A stretch of 64,000 bases of DNA, taken from the NCBI GenBank assembly GCA_003054655.1, contig QAYZ01000016.1:1364001-1428000 (forward strand), written 5' to 3'. The position numbers were made by a program, and so were the translations under genes. Positions 29,952 to 40,052 of the stretch are shown piece by piece (position 1 is the first letter of the stretch; every line of letters starts with the position of its first letter). The notes under the pieces are model-generated. The model was not told the DNA's origin, made no database searches, and saw nothing but the letters and a program-made list of their open reading frames with translations. Source of the stretch: Spartobacteria bacterium LR76 (GTDB taxonomy: Bacteria; Verrucomicrobiota; Verrucomicrobiia; Chthoniobacterales; Terrimicrobiaceae).

Positions 29952-32900
29952 TCAGGCCGCAAAGATCGCCAGTTCCCGCTGCAGAGCGCCCTCGTCACCC
30001 ACGGAAAAATCCTCATCGGCCTCGATCACCACCGGCGGACCGTCCTTGCGAACGAACTCCAGGAGCAGCGGACGCTTGCCGGGATGCCGCTTCACGGCAT
30101 CCAGAACGGAGGCCAGACTCGACTCGCTCAGTTTTTCATGGGCCAGGCGCAGACAGACCGGGCGTGCAGAGGCCTTGGGCTTGAGCGGTTTGAAGGAATT
30201 TGCCGTGGCCCGGATGGCTTCATCCCGGCGCGTCAGCCGGGCCGACACCGCCACCACCGTACCCGCGACGAGCAGTTCCGCATTCTCGGAATACGCTTCA
30301 TCCCAGGCTGTAAGCTCGATCTGGCCGGTAAAATCCTCCAGTGCGATGATGGCGAAGGGGCGTCCGTCCTTTTTTGTGAACTTGCGCTCCACCGAGGAGA
30401 TGAGTCCGGCCAGCTTGAAAGTCGTGGGTTCCTCGACCTGCATGGCATCAGCGATCTTGCTCACCTTCCCGCTGTCAAAATGCCCCGCGTAGGCCTCGAG
30501 AGGATGCCCGGTAATATAGTACCCGAGCAGCTCCTTCTCGTGAGCCAGGATTTCATTCTGTGGCCACGGCTCCACCTTCCGGGCCGCACCCTTGGATTTT
30601 TGCGGCGCGGTGTCCATCGCATCGAAAAGCGAAACCTGCCCAGACGCCCGATCACGCTGCACGGCGGCAGCGGCAGCCATCGCCTGCTCGATATCCTCGA
30701 AGAGCTCGGCGCGATGCTTCTTGAAGCCGTCGAAGGCTCCGCACTTCACGAGGCTTTCCAAAATCTTGCGATTCACCGTACGGGAATCGAGTCGCGAGCA
30801 AAAATCCTCCAGCGAGGTGAATGGCCCGTTCTTCTCCCGATCCTCCAGCACCGCCTGCATCGCGCCCGCGCCGACGTTCTTGATGGAGGCGAGACCGAAT
30901 CGAATGGCGCGCTGGTCGCCAAACAGCTCAGGCGTGAAAAACAGGAAGCTGCTGTTCACATCGGGCGGCAGCACCTTGATGCCCATGCGGGTGCATTCCG
31001 CGATGACAACGGCGAGTCGATCCGTGGTCGAGGCATCATGCGTGAGCAAGGCTGCCATGAACTCCACCGGGTAGTGCGCCTTGACGTAGGCCGTCTGGTA
31101 GGAGACCCAGCCGTAAGCGGCACTATGACTTTTGTTGAAGCCGTATTCCGCGAACTTCGCGATAAAGTCGAAGATCGCGTCTGCCGTTCCGGGCGGGATG
31201 TTATTGACCTTTCCGCAGCCCTCGACGAAGCGCACGCGCTCCTTGGCCATCTTCTCCTTGTCCTTCTTACCCATCGCCCGGCGGAGCAGGTCAGCGTCGC
31301 CGAGGGAGTAGCCGGCCAGGATGTTGGCCGCCTTCTGCACCTGTTCCTGATAAACGATGATGCCGTAGGTATCGGCGCAGACCTGGGCCAGAAGCGGGTG
31401 CGCGTACTCGATCTTGTTGAGGCCTTTTTTGCGCGCGATGTAGTCGTCGATGAACTGCATCGGACCCGGACGATAGAGCGCGCCGATGGCGATGATGTCG
31501 TCGATCTTGTCGACGTCAAAGCGTTTGCAGCAGTTGGTGATGCCGCCGCTTTCCATCTGGAACACGCCGAGAGTTTCGCCCCGGTTATAAATGTCGAAGG
31601 TCTCCTTGTCCTCGGTCGGGATCGCCGCGAGGTCGAAGGTCGGGTTCTTCTCGTGAATCAGCCGTACGGCATGCTGGAGGATGGTCAGCGTCTTCAGGCC
31701 GAGAAAGTCCATCTTCAGCATGCCCAGCTCGGTCAGGGCGTTCATCTCATACTGCGAGATGACTTCATTGTCCTTGCCCCGGCAGAGGGGGATGTACTCG
31801 TCCAAAGGACGGTCGCCGATCACGACGCCTGCCGCGTGGATGCCGGTATTGCGGCAAAGACCCTCCAGCACGGACGCGTGGTCCCAGAGCTGGCGCGTGG
31901 CGGGTTCGGTTTCGAGCGCAGCCTTCAGCTCCGGACTCTTTTCCGCCGCGCTGGACAAGGTAATATTCAGCTCGTTCGGGATCATCTTGGCGAGCCGGTC
32001 GGCGTCGCCATAGCTCCAGCCCAGCACGCGGCCCACGTCGCGCACCACGCTCTTCGCCCCGAGCGTACCGAAGGTCACGATCTGCGAGACGCAACGCTCG
32101 CCGTACTTGCGGCGTACGTAGTCGATGACCTCGCCACGGCGTTCCATGCAGAAGTCCACGTCGATATCCGGCGGGCTGATACGTTCCGGGTTGAGGAATC
32201 GTTCGAAGATCAGTCCATACCGCAGCGGATCGATATCCGTGATGCGCAGCACATAGGCGATGAGCGAACCTGCCGCCGAGCCACGGCCAGGACCGACCGG
32301 AATGTCGTTCTCCTTGCCGTAGTTGATGAAGTCCCAGACGATGAGGAAGTAGCTGACGAAGCCCGTCTTCTCGATGACGCCGAGTTCGTACTCCAGGCGC
32401 TTGCGCAGCTCCTCATCTTTCTCGGCCCGTTCATTGCCGTAACGCTCGCGCAATCCCTGCCAGCAGAGATCACGCAGATACTGCTCGCGGGTGATCCCAG
32501 CGGGCGGCTCAAAGGCGGGATACTTCGGCTTGCCGAACTCCATCTGGAAGTCGCATAACTCCGCCACCTTCAGCGTGTTGTCGAGGGCCTCGGGAATGTC
32601 GCCGAAAAGCTGCTCCATTTCCTCGCGGCTCTTGAAATACAACTCCGTCGCATAGCGCATGCGCTTCTCATCGAGCACCATCGAACCCGTGCCGATGCAA
32701 AGCATCACGTCGTGCGACTCGTGGTGGGCGCGATCCAGGAAGTGCACGTCATTGGCCGCCACGAGATCGAGGTTCATTTCCCGGGCGATCTTGATCAGTT
32801 CCGGATTACAGCGGCGCTGGGCGTCGATGCCGTGGTCGTGGAGTTCGATGAAATAGCGCTCCGGTCCGAAGATATCGCGGTATAGCCCGGCGATCTCACG

Positions 32901-33374
32901 AGCTTTGCCACCATCGCCCGCAAGGATGTGATGATTCACCTCGCCCTTGAGACACCCGCTGAGGGCGATGAGGCCATTCGAGTGCTTGGCCAGCAACTCC
33001 CGGTCGATGCGCGGCTTGTAGTAAAAACCCTCGAGGTGGGCGGCACTGATGAGTTTGACGAGATTGCTGTACCCCTCGGCATTCTGTACGAGGAGCGTCA
33101 GGTGATAGGCGGCGTCACGAGCCGACCCTGCCGCCTTGTCGAGCATGGACCCCGGGGCCACGTACGCCTCGCAGCCCACGATCGGCTTCACCCCGGCCTT
33201 CTGCGCCGCCTGGAAAAACTCGACTGTCCCAAACATGTTGCCGTGGTCGGTCATGGCGACGGCGGGCATTCCGAGGGAGGCGGCCTTTTTGACCAGATCC
33301 TTGGTCCGGATCGCACCGTCGAGCAGCGAGTATTCGGTGTGACAATGCAGGTGAACAAACGACTTTCCGGACAT
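29952..33374 (-). CDS. dnaE: DNA polymerase III subunit alpha
   Basis: A 1140-residue replicative polymerase of the DnaE1 type, from the ATG at 33374; an upstream in-frame start at 33446 would add 24 residues not typical of the family. Domains run from the PHP domain (FVHLHCHTEYSLLDGA) to the polymerase core (GPGRGSAAGSLIAYVL and PPDIDVDFCMERR with the catalytic aspartates) and tandem HhH. Next is the clamp-binding motif in SGQVSLFDAMD, then an OB domain (LAGLISSVERKFTKKDGRPF). No intein or C-terminal exonuclease is present, so proofreading is by a separate protein. galE follows. Confidence 0.97.
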   Translation of the reverse strand: MSGKSFVHLHCHTEYSLLDGAIRTKDLVKKAASLGMPAVAMTDHGNMFGTVEFFQAAQKAGVKPIVGCEAYVAPGSMLDKAAGSARDAAYHLTLLVQNAEGYSNLVKLISAAHLEGFYYKPRIDRELLAKHSNGLIALSGCLKGEVNHHILAGDGGKAREIAGLYRDIFGPERYFIELHDHGIDAQRRCNPELIKIAREMNLDLVAANDVHFLDRAHHESHDVMLCIGTGSMVLDEKRMRYATELYFKSREEMEQLFGDIPEALDNTLKVAELCDFQMEFGKPKYPAFEPPAGITREQYLRDLCWQGLRERYGNERAEKDEELRKRLEYELGVIEKTGFVSYFLIVWDFINYGKENDIPVGPGRGSAAGSLIAYVLRITDIDPLRYGLIFERFLNPERISPPDIDVDFCMERRGEVIDYVRRKYGERCVSQIVTFGTLGAKSVVRDVGRVLGWSYGDADRLAKMIPNELNITLSSAAEKSPELKAALETEPATRQLWDHASVLEGLCRNTGIHAAGVVIGDRPLDEYIPLCRGKDNEVISQYEMNALTELGMLKMDFLGLKTLTILQHAVRLIHEKNPTFDLAAIPTEDKETFDIYNRGETLGVFQMESGGITNCCKRFDVDKIDDIIAIGALYRPGPMQFIDDYIARKKGLNKIEYAHPLLAQVCADTYGIIVYQEQVQKAANILAGYSLGDADLLRRAMGKKDKEKMAKERVRFVEGCGKVNNIPPGTADAIFDFIAKFAEYGFNKSHSAAYGWVSYQTAYVKAHYPVEFMAALLTHDASTTDRLAVVIAECTRMGIKVLPPDVNSSFLFFTPELFGDQRAIRFGLASIKNVGAGAMQAVLEDREKNGPFTSLEDFCSRLDSRTVNRKILESLVKCGAFDGFKKHRAELFEDIEQAMAAAAAVQRDRASGQVSLFDAMDTAPQKSKGAARKVEPWPQNEILAHEKELLGYYITGHPLEAYAGHFDSGKVSKIADAMQVEEPTTFKLAGLISSVERKFTKKDGRPFAIIALEDFTGQIELTAWDEAYSENAELLVAGTVVAVSARLTRRDEAIRATANSFKPLKPKASARPVCLRLAHEKLSESSLASVLDAVKRHPGKRPLLLEFVRKDGPPVVIEADEDFSVGDEGALQRELAIFAA

Positions 33375-33614
33375 CCCTGTAAAGTAATGGCCAAAGCCTC
33401 GGGTGGCAAGGTGTCGGACAGCCAAACCTAAAGAAACCGATTGCATGGAGAATCCACGAAAAACCCGCGAGAAATCCGGCGATCAGGAGCCGATTTTTAT
33501 TACGTTTCCAGTCCTTCTCCGCTAGATCTTTTTAAGATGGAATCGGAATAACCTGCGCCCAAATAGGGCAAACAGGCGTAAACATTCCAGACCGCATCCG
33601 AGATCCGATTTCCC

Positions 33615-36600
33615 ATGCCAAACGATCTCCCACCGGAAAGCCAAAACCGGACACTGCCCGGCGAGGTCCTGGACCTCATTCTCGCCGGCTACTGGGATTG
33701 GTGCATTCCCGAAAACACCGAGTATCTCAGCCCGGAGTTCAAGAGGATGTTTGGCTATGAGGACCATGAGCTTCCAAATTGCCCGGAAACCTGGCAAAGG
33801 CTGATCTTTCCGGAGGATCTGCCGCGGATATTTGAGCTGTTCCAGCGCCATGTCGAGAGCCAGGCGAAAGTGCCGTTTGACCTCGAGGTCCGCTACCGGC
33901 ACCGCGACGGCTCGACGGTCTGGGTCATGTGCAAGGGCAAGGTGATCGAATGGAGCGATACGGGTGCCCCGCTCCGCATGGTCGGCTGCCACATCGACAT
34001 CACCCATCTGAAGCGACAGGAGGCAGCGCTGAGAGAGAGCGAGACTCGGTGGAAGTTCGCGCTGGAGGGAGCGGGCGATGGCGTCTGGGACTGGGATGCG
34101 GTGAAAAACACAGTCTTCTACTCTCCGCAGTGGAAGGCCATGCTCGGCTACGACGACGAGGACATCGGGGATTCCCTGGACGAATGGTCGACACGAGTTC
34201 ATCCCGACGACATGCCGCGAGTCCTCGAAGAAATTGACCGCCATATCTCTGGCAAGACACCGGTGTACTCGAGCGAGCACCGCGTGCGGTGCAAGGACGG
34301 CTCCTACAAATGGGTGCTGGACCGGGGGCAGGTGATCAGCCGGGCTCCGGACGGCTCTGCGCTCAGGATCATCGGCACCCACAGCGACATCTCCGAACGC
34401 AAGGCCCAGGCTGCTGTCATGGAACAGCTTTCCCTGGTGGCAGCCAATACCGTCGACGGCGTCATTATCACCGACCTGGAAGGGCGCGTGGAATGGGTGA
34501 ACGAGAGCTTCTGCCGCATGAGCGGGTACAGCCTTCACGAAACCCTCGGGAAAAAACCGGGCGACTTTCTGCAGGGTTCCGGAACAGACCCGGCAGCCGT
34601 TTCCCGGATCGGGCAAGCATTGCGACACGGGGAGAAGGTGGAGGAAACCCTCCTCAACTATGCAAAGAGCGGCCGCCCCTACTACGTCCACCTCAGGATC
34701 GATCCCGTGCGGGACATCGACGGCAGGCTGTCCAAATTCATCGCACTGCAGACGGATGTCACTGACCAGATGCTCCAGGAGAAAGCCTTGCGCGAGAGCC
34801 GGGAAAGCCTCCGTCTCGCACTCGAGGCGTCAGGAGACGGAATATGGGACTACGACCCGACGACCAAGGCGCTCTACCTTTCCCTCCGTTGCAAAGCGAT
34901 GCTGGGCTACGCCGACGACGAGATTGGCAATACACTCTCCGCGTGGGAGTCGCTCGTCCACCCCGACGACCTTGCTGCTGTGCGCGAGGAGTTTCAACTA
35001 CACGTCAGCGGCGAGGTTCCGATCTATTCCGCCGAGTATCGGATGCGCTGCAAGGATGGCAGCTACAAGTGGGTTCTCGACCGGGGCCGCGTCCTTGACT
35101 GGAGCAGGGATCATCGGCCCCTGAGAGTCATCGGAACACATTCCGACGTTTCAAAAGTCAAACGGATCGAGCAGGAGCTGCGCGACGCCATATCGGCTCA
35201 GCAGGCGGCATTTTCCCTTCTGGAGGCAGCGGGACGCATTGCCCGGGTCGGTCACTGGGAGCTGAAGATGGGAGACAATCAGCCGATCTGGTCCGACGTC
35301 ACCTGCGATATTCATGAGGTTGCTCACGGCACCCGGGTCGACCTGGAAACCGCCCTGGACTTTTACCTCCCGGAAGACCGGCAAATGGTAGCGGAGCGCA
35401 TTCGCCTCGCCGTCGCGAACGGGGAACCATTCGAGTTCGAAGCCCGCATTCGCACGGCGAAGGGAAATCTCCGCTGGATACAGACTCGCGGTGAGCCGGT
35501 CACAGACCCGGCGGGGATCGTAATCGCGTTGCGAGGAGTTTTCCAGGATATCGATGACCGCCATCGGGCGGCGGAACTCCTGGAGAAGCGCAACCGCGAG
35601 CTGGAGGCGGCAACCGAACGGGCGCAGGCCAATGCCAAGGCCAAGGCGGAGTTTCTGGCCAACATGAGCCACGAAATCCGGACTCCCCTGAATGCGGTGA
35701 TCGGCATGTCGGAATTGCTCTCCATGGAGAGCCTTGACCCCCATCAACGGGAGTTCGTCGATACTATTCACAATAGCGGCGACATGCTGCTGGCGATCAT
35801 CAACGACATCCTCGATTTCTCAAAGATCGAATCAGGTCAGTTTGAACTGGAGAGCATCCCCATGGACATCCGGGAATGCATCGAGTCCGCCATCGACATC
35901 GTCTCTCCTCAGGCAGCTCGAAAAGAGCTTGAGATCCTTTGCTGGATCGATCCGGCGCTTCCCTCAGCCATGATTGGCGATCCGGTGCGGCTGCGTCAGA
36001 TCTTCGTCAACCTCTTGACCAACGCAGTCAAGTTCACCCCTCAAGGCGAGGTGCGAATCAAGCTGACGAAACGATCCTCCGGCGGAGCGCTAGTGCTCCG
36101 CGGAGAGGTCAAGGACTCCGGCATCGGCATTCCGACCGATCGAGCCAGCAAACTTTTTCAGGCTTTTAGCCAGATCGACTCCTCGACCACCCGGAGATTC
36201 GGAGGCACGGGACTCGGGCTGGTGATCACCCAGAGGCTGCTGCAGATGATGGATGGTCGGATCTGGGTGGAATCCGAGATGGGAAAGGGTTCGGTGTTCC
36301 GCTTTGAGATTCCGATCCAGGCCACGAATATCGAGACTGCCGCCCCATCGGCGTCGAGCGCCGAAGACCTCGCCGGACTGCGCGTTTTGATTGTCGATGA
36401 CAATCCGACCAATCTCGGAATCCTGAAAATGCAGGTCCGCTCCTGGGGAATGTCCGCCACCCTCTGCAAGTCTGCCCAGGCAGCGCTGGAGATCGTCCGC
36501 AACAAGGCCGGATTTGATCTGGCGATCTTCGATTTCGTCATGCCGGAAATGGACGGATATCAGCTTTCGCAGGAAGTTCGAAAACTCCGCCCGTCCCTGC

Positions 36601-37169
36601 CCATCCTGCTCCTGACCTCGATCGGACTCGGCAAAAGAACATCCGCCGAATCGCTGGGCGTCTCCGTTGTCCTCTCCAAACCCATCAAGATCCGCCCCCT
36701 ACAGAACGCGATCCGGGCTGCTTTAAGGATTGGCGTTGCGGAATCTTCTCCCCCATCGGCATTGATATCGGAGAATCTGGCGGAGGATTGTCCTCTGAGA
36801 ATCCTTGTCGCAGAGGATAATGCCATCAATCAGCGGGTGGCAGACCTGCTCCTTCGCCGCCTGGGATATTCGGCCACGTTTGTCACGGATGGCCTGCTTG
36901 CTTTGGACGCCCTCGCGCGATCTGCTTATGACGTCGTGCTGCTCGACATTCAGATGCCCGAAATGGACGGGCTGGAAGCGACTCGTGAAATCTGCCGCCG
37001 GTTCGCACCCGAGGACCGCCCGTGGCTCGTTGCCTTGACCGCCCATGCCACCGATGGGGATCGCGATGAATGTCTGGCCATCGGGATGAATGATTACCTG
37101 AGCAAGCCAGTTCGCAGGGAGGCTTTGTCCAAGACACTGCGGCGCGCCTATCTTCACAAGGCGCAATAA
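33615..37169 (+). CDS. Cytoplasmic hybrid sensor histidine kinase with five PAS domains and two receiver domains
   Basis: An 1184-residue protein without membrane segments. Five PAS/PAC units occupy about residues 20-650; repeats of WDW/WDYDP and YKWVLDRGxV show that units 2 and 4 are close duplicates. The HisKA domain has NMSHEIRTPLNAVIG with H near 686. The HATPase_c domain follows (NLLTNAVKFTP, GTGLGLVITQRLL). Receiver 1 (about 921-1035) has D near 971 in IFDFVMPEMDG. Receiver 2 (about 1060-1180) has D near 1110 in LLDIQMPEMDG. There is no Hpt domain, so phosphate must go to an outside Hpt protein. PAS3 resembles a LOV core (GKKPGDFLQG) but lacks the flavin-binding cysteine. No cognate regulator is adjacent. 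Confidence 0.94.
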   Translation: MPNDLPPESQNRTLPGEVLDLILAGYWDWCIPENTEYLSPEFKRMFGYEDHELPNCPETWQRLIFPEDLPRIFELFQRHVESQAKVPFDLEVRYRHRDGSTVWVMCKGKVIEWSDTGAPLRMVGCHIDITHLKRQEAALRESETRWKFALEGAGDGVWDWDAVKNTVFYSPQWKAMLGYDDEDIGDSLDEWSTRVHPDDMPRVLEEIDRHISGKTPVYSSEHRVRCKDGSYKWVLDRGQVISRAPDGSALRIIGTHSDISERKAQAAVMEQLSLVAANTVDGVIITDLEGRVEWVNESFCRMSGYSLHETLGKKPGDFLQGSGTDPAAVSRIGQALRHGEKVEETLLNYAKSGRPYYVHLRIDPVRDIDGRLSKFIALQTDVTDQMLQEKALRESRESLRLALEASGDGIWDYDPTTKALYLSLRCKAMLGYADDEIGNTLSAWESLVHPDDLAAVREEFQLHVSGEVPIYSAEYRMRCKDGSYKWVLDRGRVLDWSRDHRPLRVIGTHSDVSKVKRIEQELRDAISAQQAAFSLLEAAGRIARVGHWELKMGDNQPIWSDVTCDIHEVAHGTRVDLETALDFYLPEDRQMVAERIRLAVANGEPFEFEARIRTAKGNLRWIQTRGEPVTDPAGIVIALRGVFQDIDDRHRAAELLEKRNRELEAATERAQANAKAKAEFLANMSHEIRTPLNAVIGMSELLSMESLDPHQREFVDTIHNSGDMLLAIINDILDFSKIESGQFELESIPMDIRECIESAIDIVSPQAARKELEILCWIDPALPSAMIGDPVRLRQIFVNLLTNAVKFTPQGEVRIKLTKRSSGGALVLRGEVKDSGIGIPTDRASKLFQAFSQIDSSTTRRFGGTGLGLVITQRLLQMMDGRIWVESEMGKGSVFRFEIPIQATNIETAAPSASSAEDLAGLRVLIVDDNPTNLGILKMQVRSWGMSATLCKSAQAALEIVRNKAGFDLAIFDFVMPEMDGYQLSQEVRKLRPSLPILLLTSIGLGKRTSAESLGVSVVLSKPIKIRPLQNAIRAALRIGVAESSPPSALISENLAEDCPLRILVAEDNAINQRVADLLLRRLGYSATFVTDGLLALDALARSAYDVVLLDIQMPEMDGLEATREICRRFAPEDRPWLVALTAHATDGDRDECLAIGMNDYLSKPVRREALSKTLRRAYLHKAQ

Positions 37170-37172
37170 AAA

Positions 37173-37202
37173 GCCGCATACGAGACAGAGCCCGTATGCG
37201 GC
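37173..37202. terminator. Bidirectional terminator between the histidine kinase and ftsH
   Basis: GCCGCATACG (37173-37182) and CGTATGCGGC (37193-37202) form a perfect 10-base-pair stem with a 10-base loop between the two convergent genes. On the minus strand it is followed by CTTTTTATT, so it is strongest as the ftsH terminator. Confidence 0.8.
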
Positions 37203-37220
37203 AGGAAAGTTGAACAGGCG

Positions 37221-39266
37221 CTAGGCCGGAGCCGGGGCCGGGAATCCGCCCGGAGGCAGGTCTTCCTGAGTCGGCTCGGCAGTGCCGCCCGGGGTATCGG
37301 TCGGCTCGGGCGGGAGCGGCGGCGGAGCCTTGTACTTCCGCGGCGGATTGCGCAGTTCTCCAAACTCCATGATTTCCTTGATGTGGATGCCGTCGAGGGT
37401 CTCGTACTCGAGCAGCGCCTTTGCGATGGCTTCAAGGCGGTCGCGATGCTTGATCAGCAGTTCCTTGGCGCGAGCGTAGGCGTCGTCGCAAAGCTTGCGC
37501 ACCTCGCGGTCGATCTCCTGGGCGGTGGCTTCACTGTAGCCACGGGAGCGGCCCAGGTCGCGACCGAGGAACACGTAGTCATCGTGCTCGCCATACTCGA
37601 CCATGCCCATCTTCTCACTCATGCCCCATTCGCAAACCATCTTGCGGGCAATCGCCGTAGCCTGACCGATGTCGCCGCGAGCGCCGCTGGTCACGTCGCC
37701 AAAGACGATCTCCTCGGCCACGCGTCCGCCCATCGTCACCACGAGTTGATCGAGCAGTTCGTTTTTGCGGGTCGTATACTTGTCCTCCTCGGGCAGCCAC
37801 ATGGTGGAACCAAGCGACGGGCCTCGAGGAATAATGGTCACCTTGTGGAGAGGCTCGGTGTGCTCCAGAAGCTCCAGCAGGATCGCGTGGCCGGCTTCGT
37901 GGTAGGCGGTGTTTTCCTTCTCCTTTTCGGAGAGAGCGAGACTGCGGCGTTCCTTGCCCCAGCGCACCTTGTCCCGAGCTTCTTCCATCTCGATCATGGT
38001 GATGGCTTTGAGTCCCTTGCGGGCGGCAAGGAGAGCCGCTTCGTTGATCACGTTGGCGAGTTCCGCACCGGAGTACCCGGGCGTACCGCGAGCCACGACG
38101 GAGAGATCGACATCGGCCGAGATCTTCACGCGGCGGGCGTGGACCTTGAGAATTTCCTCGCGACCCTTCACATCCGGCAGGCTTACCGTCACCTGACGAT
38201 CGAAGCGACCGGGACGCAGGAGCGCCGGGTCGAGCACGTCGGGGCGGTTCGTGGCGGCGATGATGATCACGCCGTCCTGGGTGTCAAAGCCATCCATCTC
38301 CACGAGGAGTTGGTTGAGCGTCTGCTCGCGCTCGTCGTGTCCGCCGCCGAGGCCATGGCCGCGGTGACGACCGACGGCGTCGATTTCGTCGATGAAAATC
38401 AGGCACGGGGCGCTCTTCTTGCCCTGCTCAAACATGTCGCGAACACGCGAAGCGCCCACGCCAACGAACATCTCCACGAAGTCCGAACCGCTGATCGAGA
38501 AGAACGGCACGTCTGCCTCACCCGCAATGGCACGAGCGAGCATCGTCTTGCCGGTGCCCGGAGGGCCAACCATCAGCACGCCCTTCGGGATGCGACCGCC
38601 GAGGCGCTGAAATTTCTTCGGGTCCTTGAGGAAGTCGACGAGCTCGGAAACCTCTTCCTTCGCCTCCTCGACACCGGCGACGTCCTTGAACGTCACGCGG
38701 TTCTTTTCCTTGGAAAGCATACGCGCCTTGCTCTTGCCAAAGTTCATCGCGCTGCGGCCCGCCATCTTGATCTGCGAGCGGAAGAAGAAATACAGGATCA
38801 CGAGGAAGAGCGCGATCGGCAGAAAGCTCAGGATCGCGGAGGCGAGGAGGTTCGACTCCGGCTTCACATTGTAAGTAAGGCCCGCGGTGTTGAGCGCATC
38901 ACGAATCTCAGCGCCATTCATCGGCGCAAACATCGGCGTGCGGAACGGCACCTCGACTTCTTCGCCATTCGTCGCAGACTTCTGCTTGAAAAATCCGGTG
39001 ATCGTCTCGGTCTTGCGGCCTTCCTCCACCACGATCTCGATCGGCTTCTGGTCCGTCGAGACGACCTGCCCATCTTTGATGAGCTGGAGAAATTTGCTCG
39101 TCGTGATGACCTCGGTTTGATTGAAATTGCCGTTCCGGAAAAGGAACGCGCCACCGATCAAAGCCAGCGCGATAGCGAAGAGGACGAGGCCTCTCCAGTT
39201 CAGTTGCGGGTCATTCCCGCCGGGCGGACGCTGCTCTCGTTGTGGATTTTTGTTGTCTTCGGCCAT
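37221..39266 (-). CDS. ftsH: ATP-dependent zinc metalloprotease FtsH
   Basis: A 681-residue membrane AAA+ protease. Two N-terminal helices (about 24-44 and 141-162) flank the periplasmic domain. The AAA module has Walker A GPPGTGKT (234-241), Walker B IFIDEIDA (about 289-296) and the second region of homology. The zinc site is HEAGH (456-460). A proline-rich tail ends the protein. It degrades membrane proteins and some cytosolic regulators. It stands alone on the minus strand, with a good terminator behind it. Confidence 0.97.
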   Translation of the reverse strand: MAEDNKNPQREQRPPGGNDPQLNWRGLVLFAIALALIGGAFLFRNGNFNQTEVITTSKFLQLIKDGQVVSTDQKPIEIVVEEGRKTETITGFFKQKSATNGEEVEVPFRTPMFAPMNGAEIRDALNTAGLTYNVKPESNLLASAILSFLPIALFLVILYFFFRSQIKMAGRSAMNFGKSKARMLSKEKNRVTFKDVAGVEEAKEEVSELVDFLKDPKKFQRLGGRIPKGVLMVGPPGTGKTMLARAIAGEADVPFFSISGSDFVEMFVGVGASRVRDMFEQGKKSAPCLIFIDEIDAVGRHRGHGLGGGHDEREQTLNQLLVEMDGFDTQDGVIIIAATNRPDVLDPALLRPGRFDRQVTVSLPDVKGREEILKVHARRVKISADVDLSVVARGTPGYSGAELANVINEAALLAARKGLKAITMIEMEEARDKVRWGKERRSLALSEKEKENTAYHEAGHAILLELLEHTEPLHKVTIIPRGPSLGSTMWLPEEDKYTTRKNELLDQLVVTMGGRVAEEIVFGDVTSGARGDIGQATAIARKMVCEWGMSEKMGMVEYGEHDDYVFLGRDLGRSRGYSEATAQEIDREVRKLCDDAYARAKELLIKHRDRLEAIAKALLEYETLDGIHIKEIMEFGELRNPPRKYKAPPPLPPEPTDTPGGTAEPTQEDLPPGGFPAPAPA

Positions 39267-39302
39267 CGGTAAACATCATCCCGTACCATACGCTTCTCGC
39301 AA

Positions 39303-40052
39303 ATGCAAACGCCGCGCCAGAGTCTTGTCGTTTCAATTCACGATGTGAGTCCGCTCACGCAGACCGTCGTGCACACCATGCTGGCCGATCTCGCCGATGC
39401 GGGAGTATCCCGGACGTCTCTCCTGGTGGTGCCCGATCATCATAAAAAAGCACCCATCGCAAAGGATACGTCTTTTTGCCGGGAAATGCGCAATCTCGTT
39501 TCCTGCGGCCACGAGGTCGTCCTTCACGGCTACTACCATCTGCGTCCGCCAAAGCAGACAACGTTGCTCAAATCCCTCATCACCGAGCACTACACGGCAG
39601 GAGAGGGAGAGTTTTTTGACCTTTCGCGGGAGGAAGCTACGGAGCGCCTGGCCGCGGCGAAGAAGGAATTCGCCGAACATGGCCTTCATCCGGTCGGATT
39701 CATCGCTCCCGCGTGGCTGCTGGGCGCTGAAGCAGAGAGCGCAGTCAAAAACGCGGGATTTCAATACACCACCCGTCTCCAAACCTTCAAAGATCTCGCG
39801 AACGGGAGGGAGGACGCCAGCCAGAGCCTCGTCTGGAGCGTACGGGCCGCCTGGCGACGCGTGATCAGCCTCGGCTGGAACGCCTATCTTTTGAAGCGTC
39901 TGGGCGAAAACCCGCTCGTTCGCATCGGCCTGCATCCGCCGGACTGGTCGCATCCCGCGATTCGCCATCAGGTGCTCAGGATTGTGCGAGCAACGCTTGC
40001 CGCACGCGAGCCGATCACCTATGAGGGTTGGCTCCACCGGGCGCGCGTATGA
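39303..40052 (+). CDS. DUF2334/polysaccharide deacetylase-like protein
   Basis: The 249-residue protein has the NodB-like deacetylase fold pattern of DUF2334: SLVVSIHDVSPLT (motif 1 with HD), GHEVVLHGYYHL (metal histidines), and GFIAPAWLLG and LHPPDW later on. Such enzymes remove acetyl groups from sugar polymers; substrates of the DUF2334 branch are mostly unknown. No signal peptide is seen. Its stop overlaps the start of the PHP-glycosyltransferase gene (ATGA at 40049), so the two proteins probably act together on a glycan or glycolipid. Confidence 0.84.
   Translation: MQTPRQSLVVSIHDVSPLTQTVVHTMLADLADAGVSRTSLLVVPDHHKKAPIAKDTSFCREMRNLVSCGHEVVLHGYYHLRPPKQTTLLKSLITEHYTAGEGEFFDLSREEATERLAAAKKEFAEHGLHPVGFIAPAWLLGAEAESAVKNAGFQYTTRLQTFKDLANGREDASQSLVWSVRAAWRRVISLGWNAYLLKRLGENPLVRIGLHPPDWSHPAIRHQVLRIVRATLAAREPITYEGWLHRARV

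Noticed and set aside
30084-32558. Long open frame (824 codons) on the plus strand opposite dnaE
   Set aside because: It mirrors the dnaE codons; GC-rich genes leave such antisense frames open. The product resembles no family, and dnaE motifs are complete on the other strand.
37383-39272. 629-codon plus-strand frame opposite ftsH
   Set aside because: FtsH motifs are all intact on the minus strand; the plus product is His/Arg/Glu-rich without domains.
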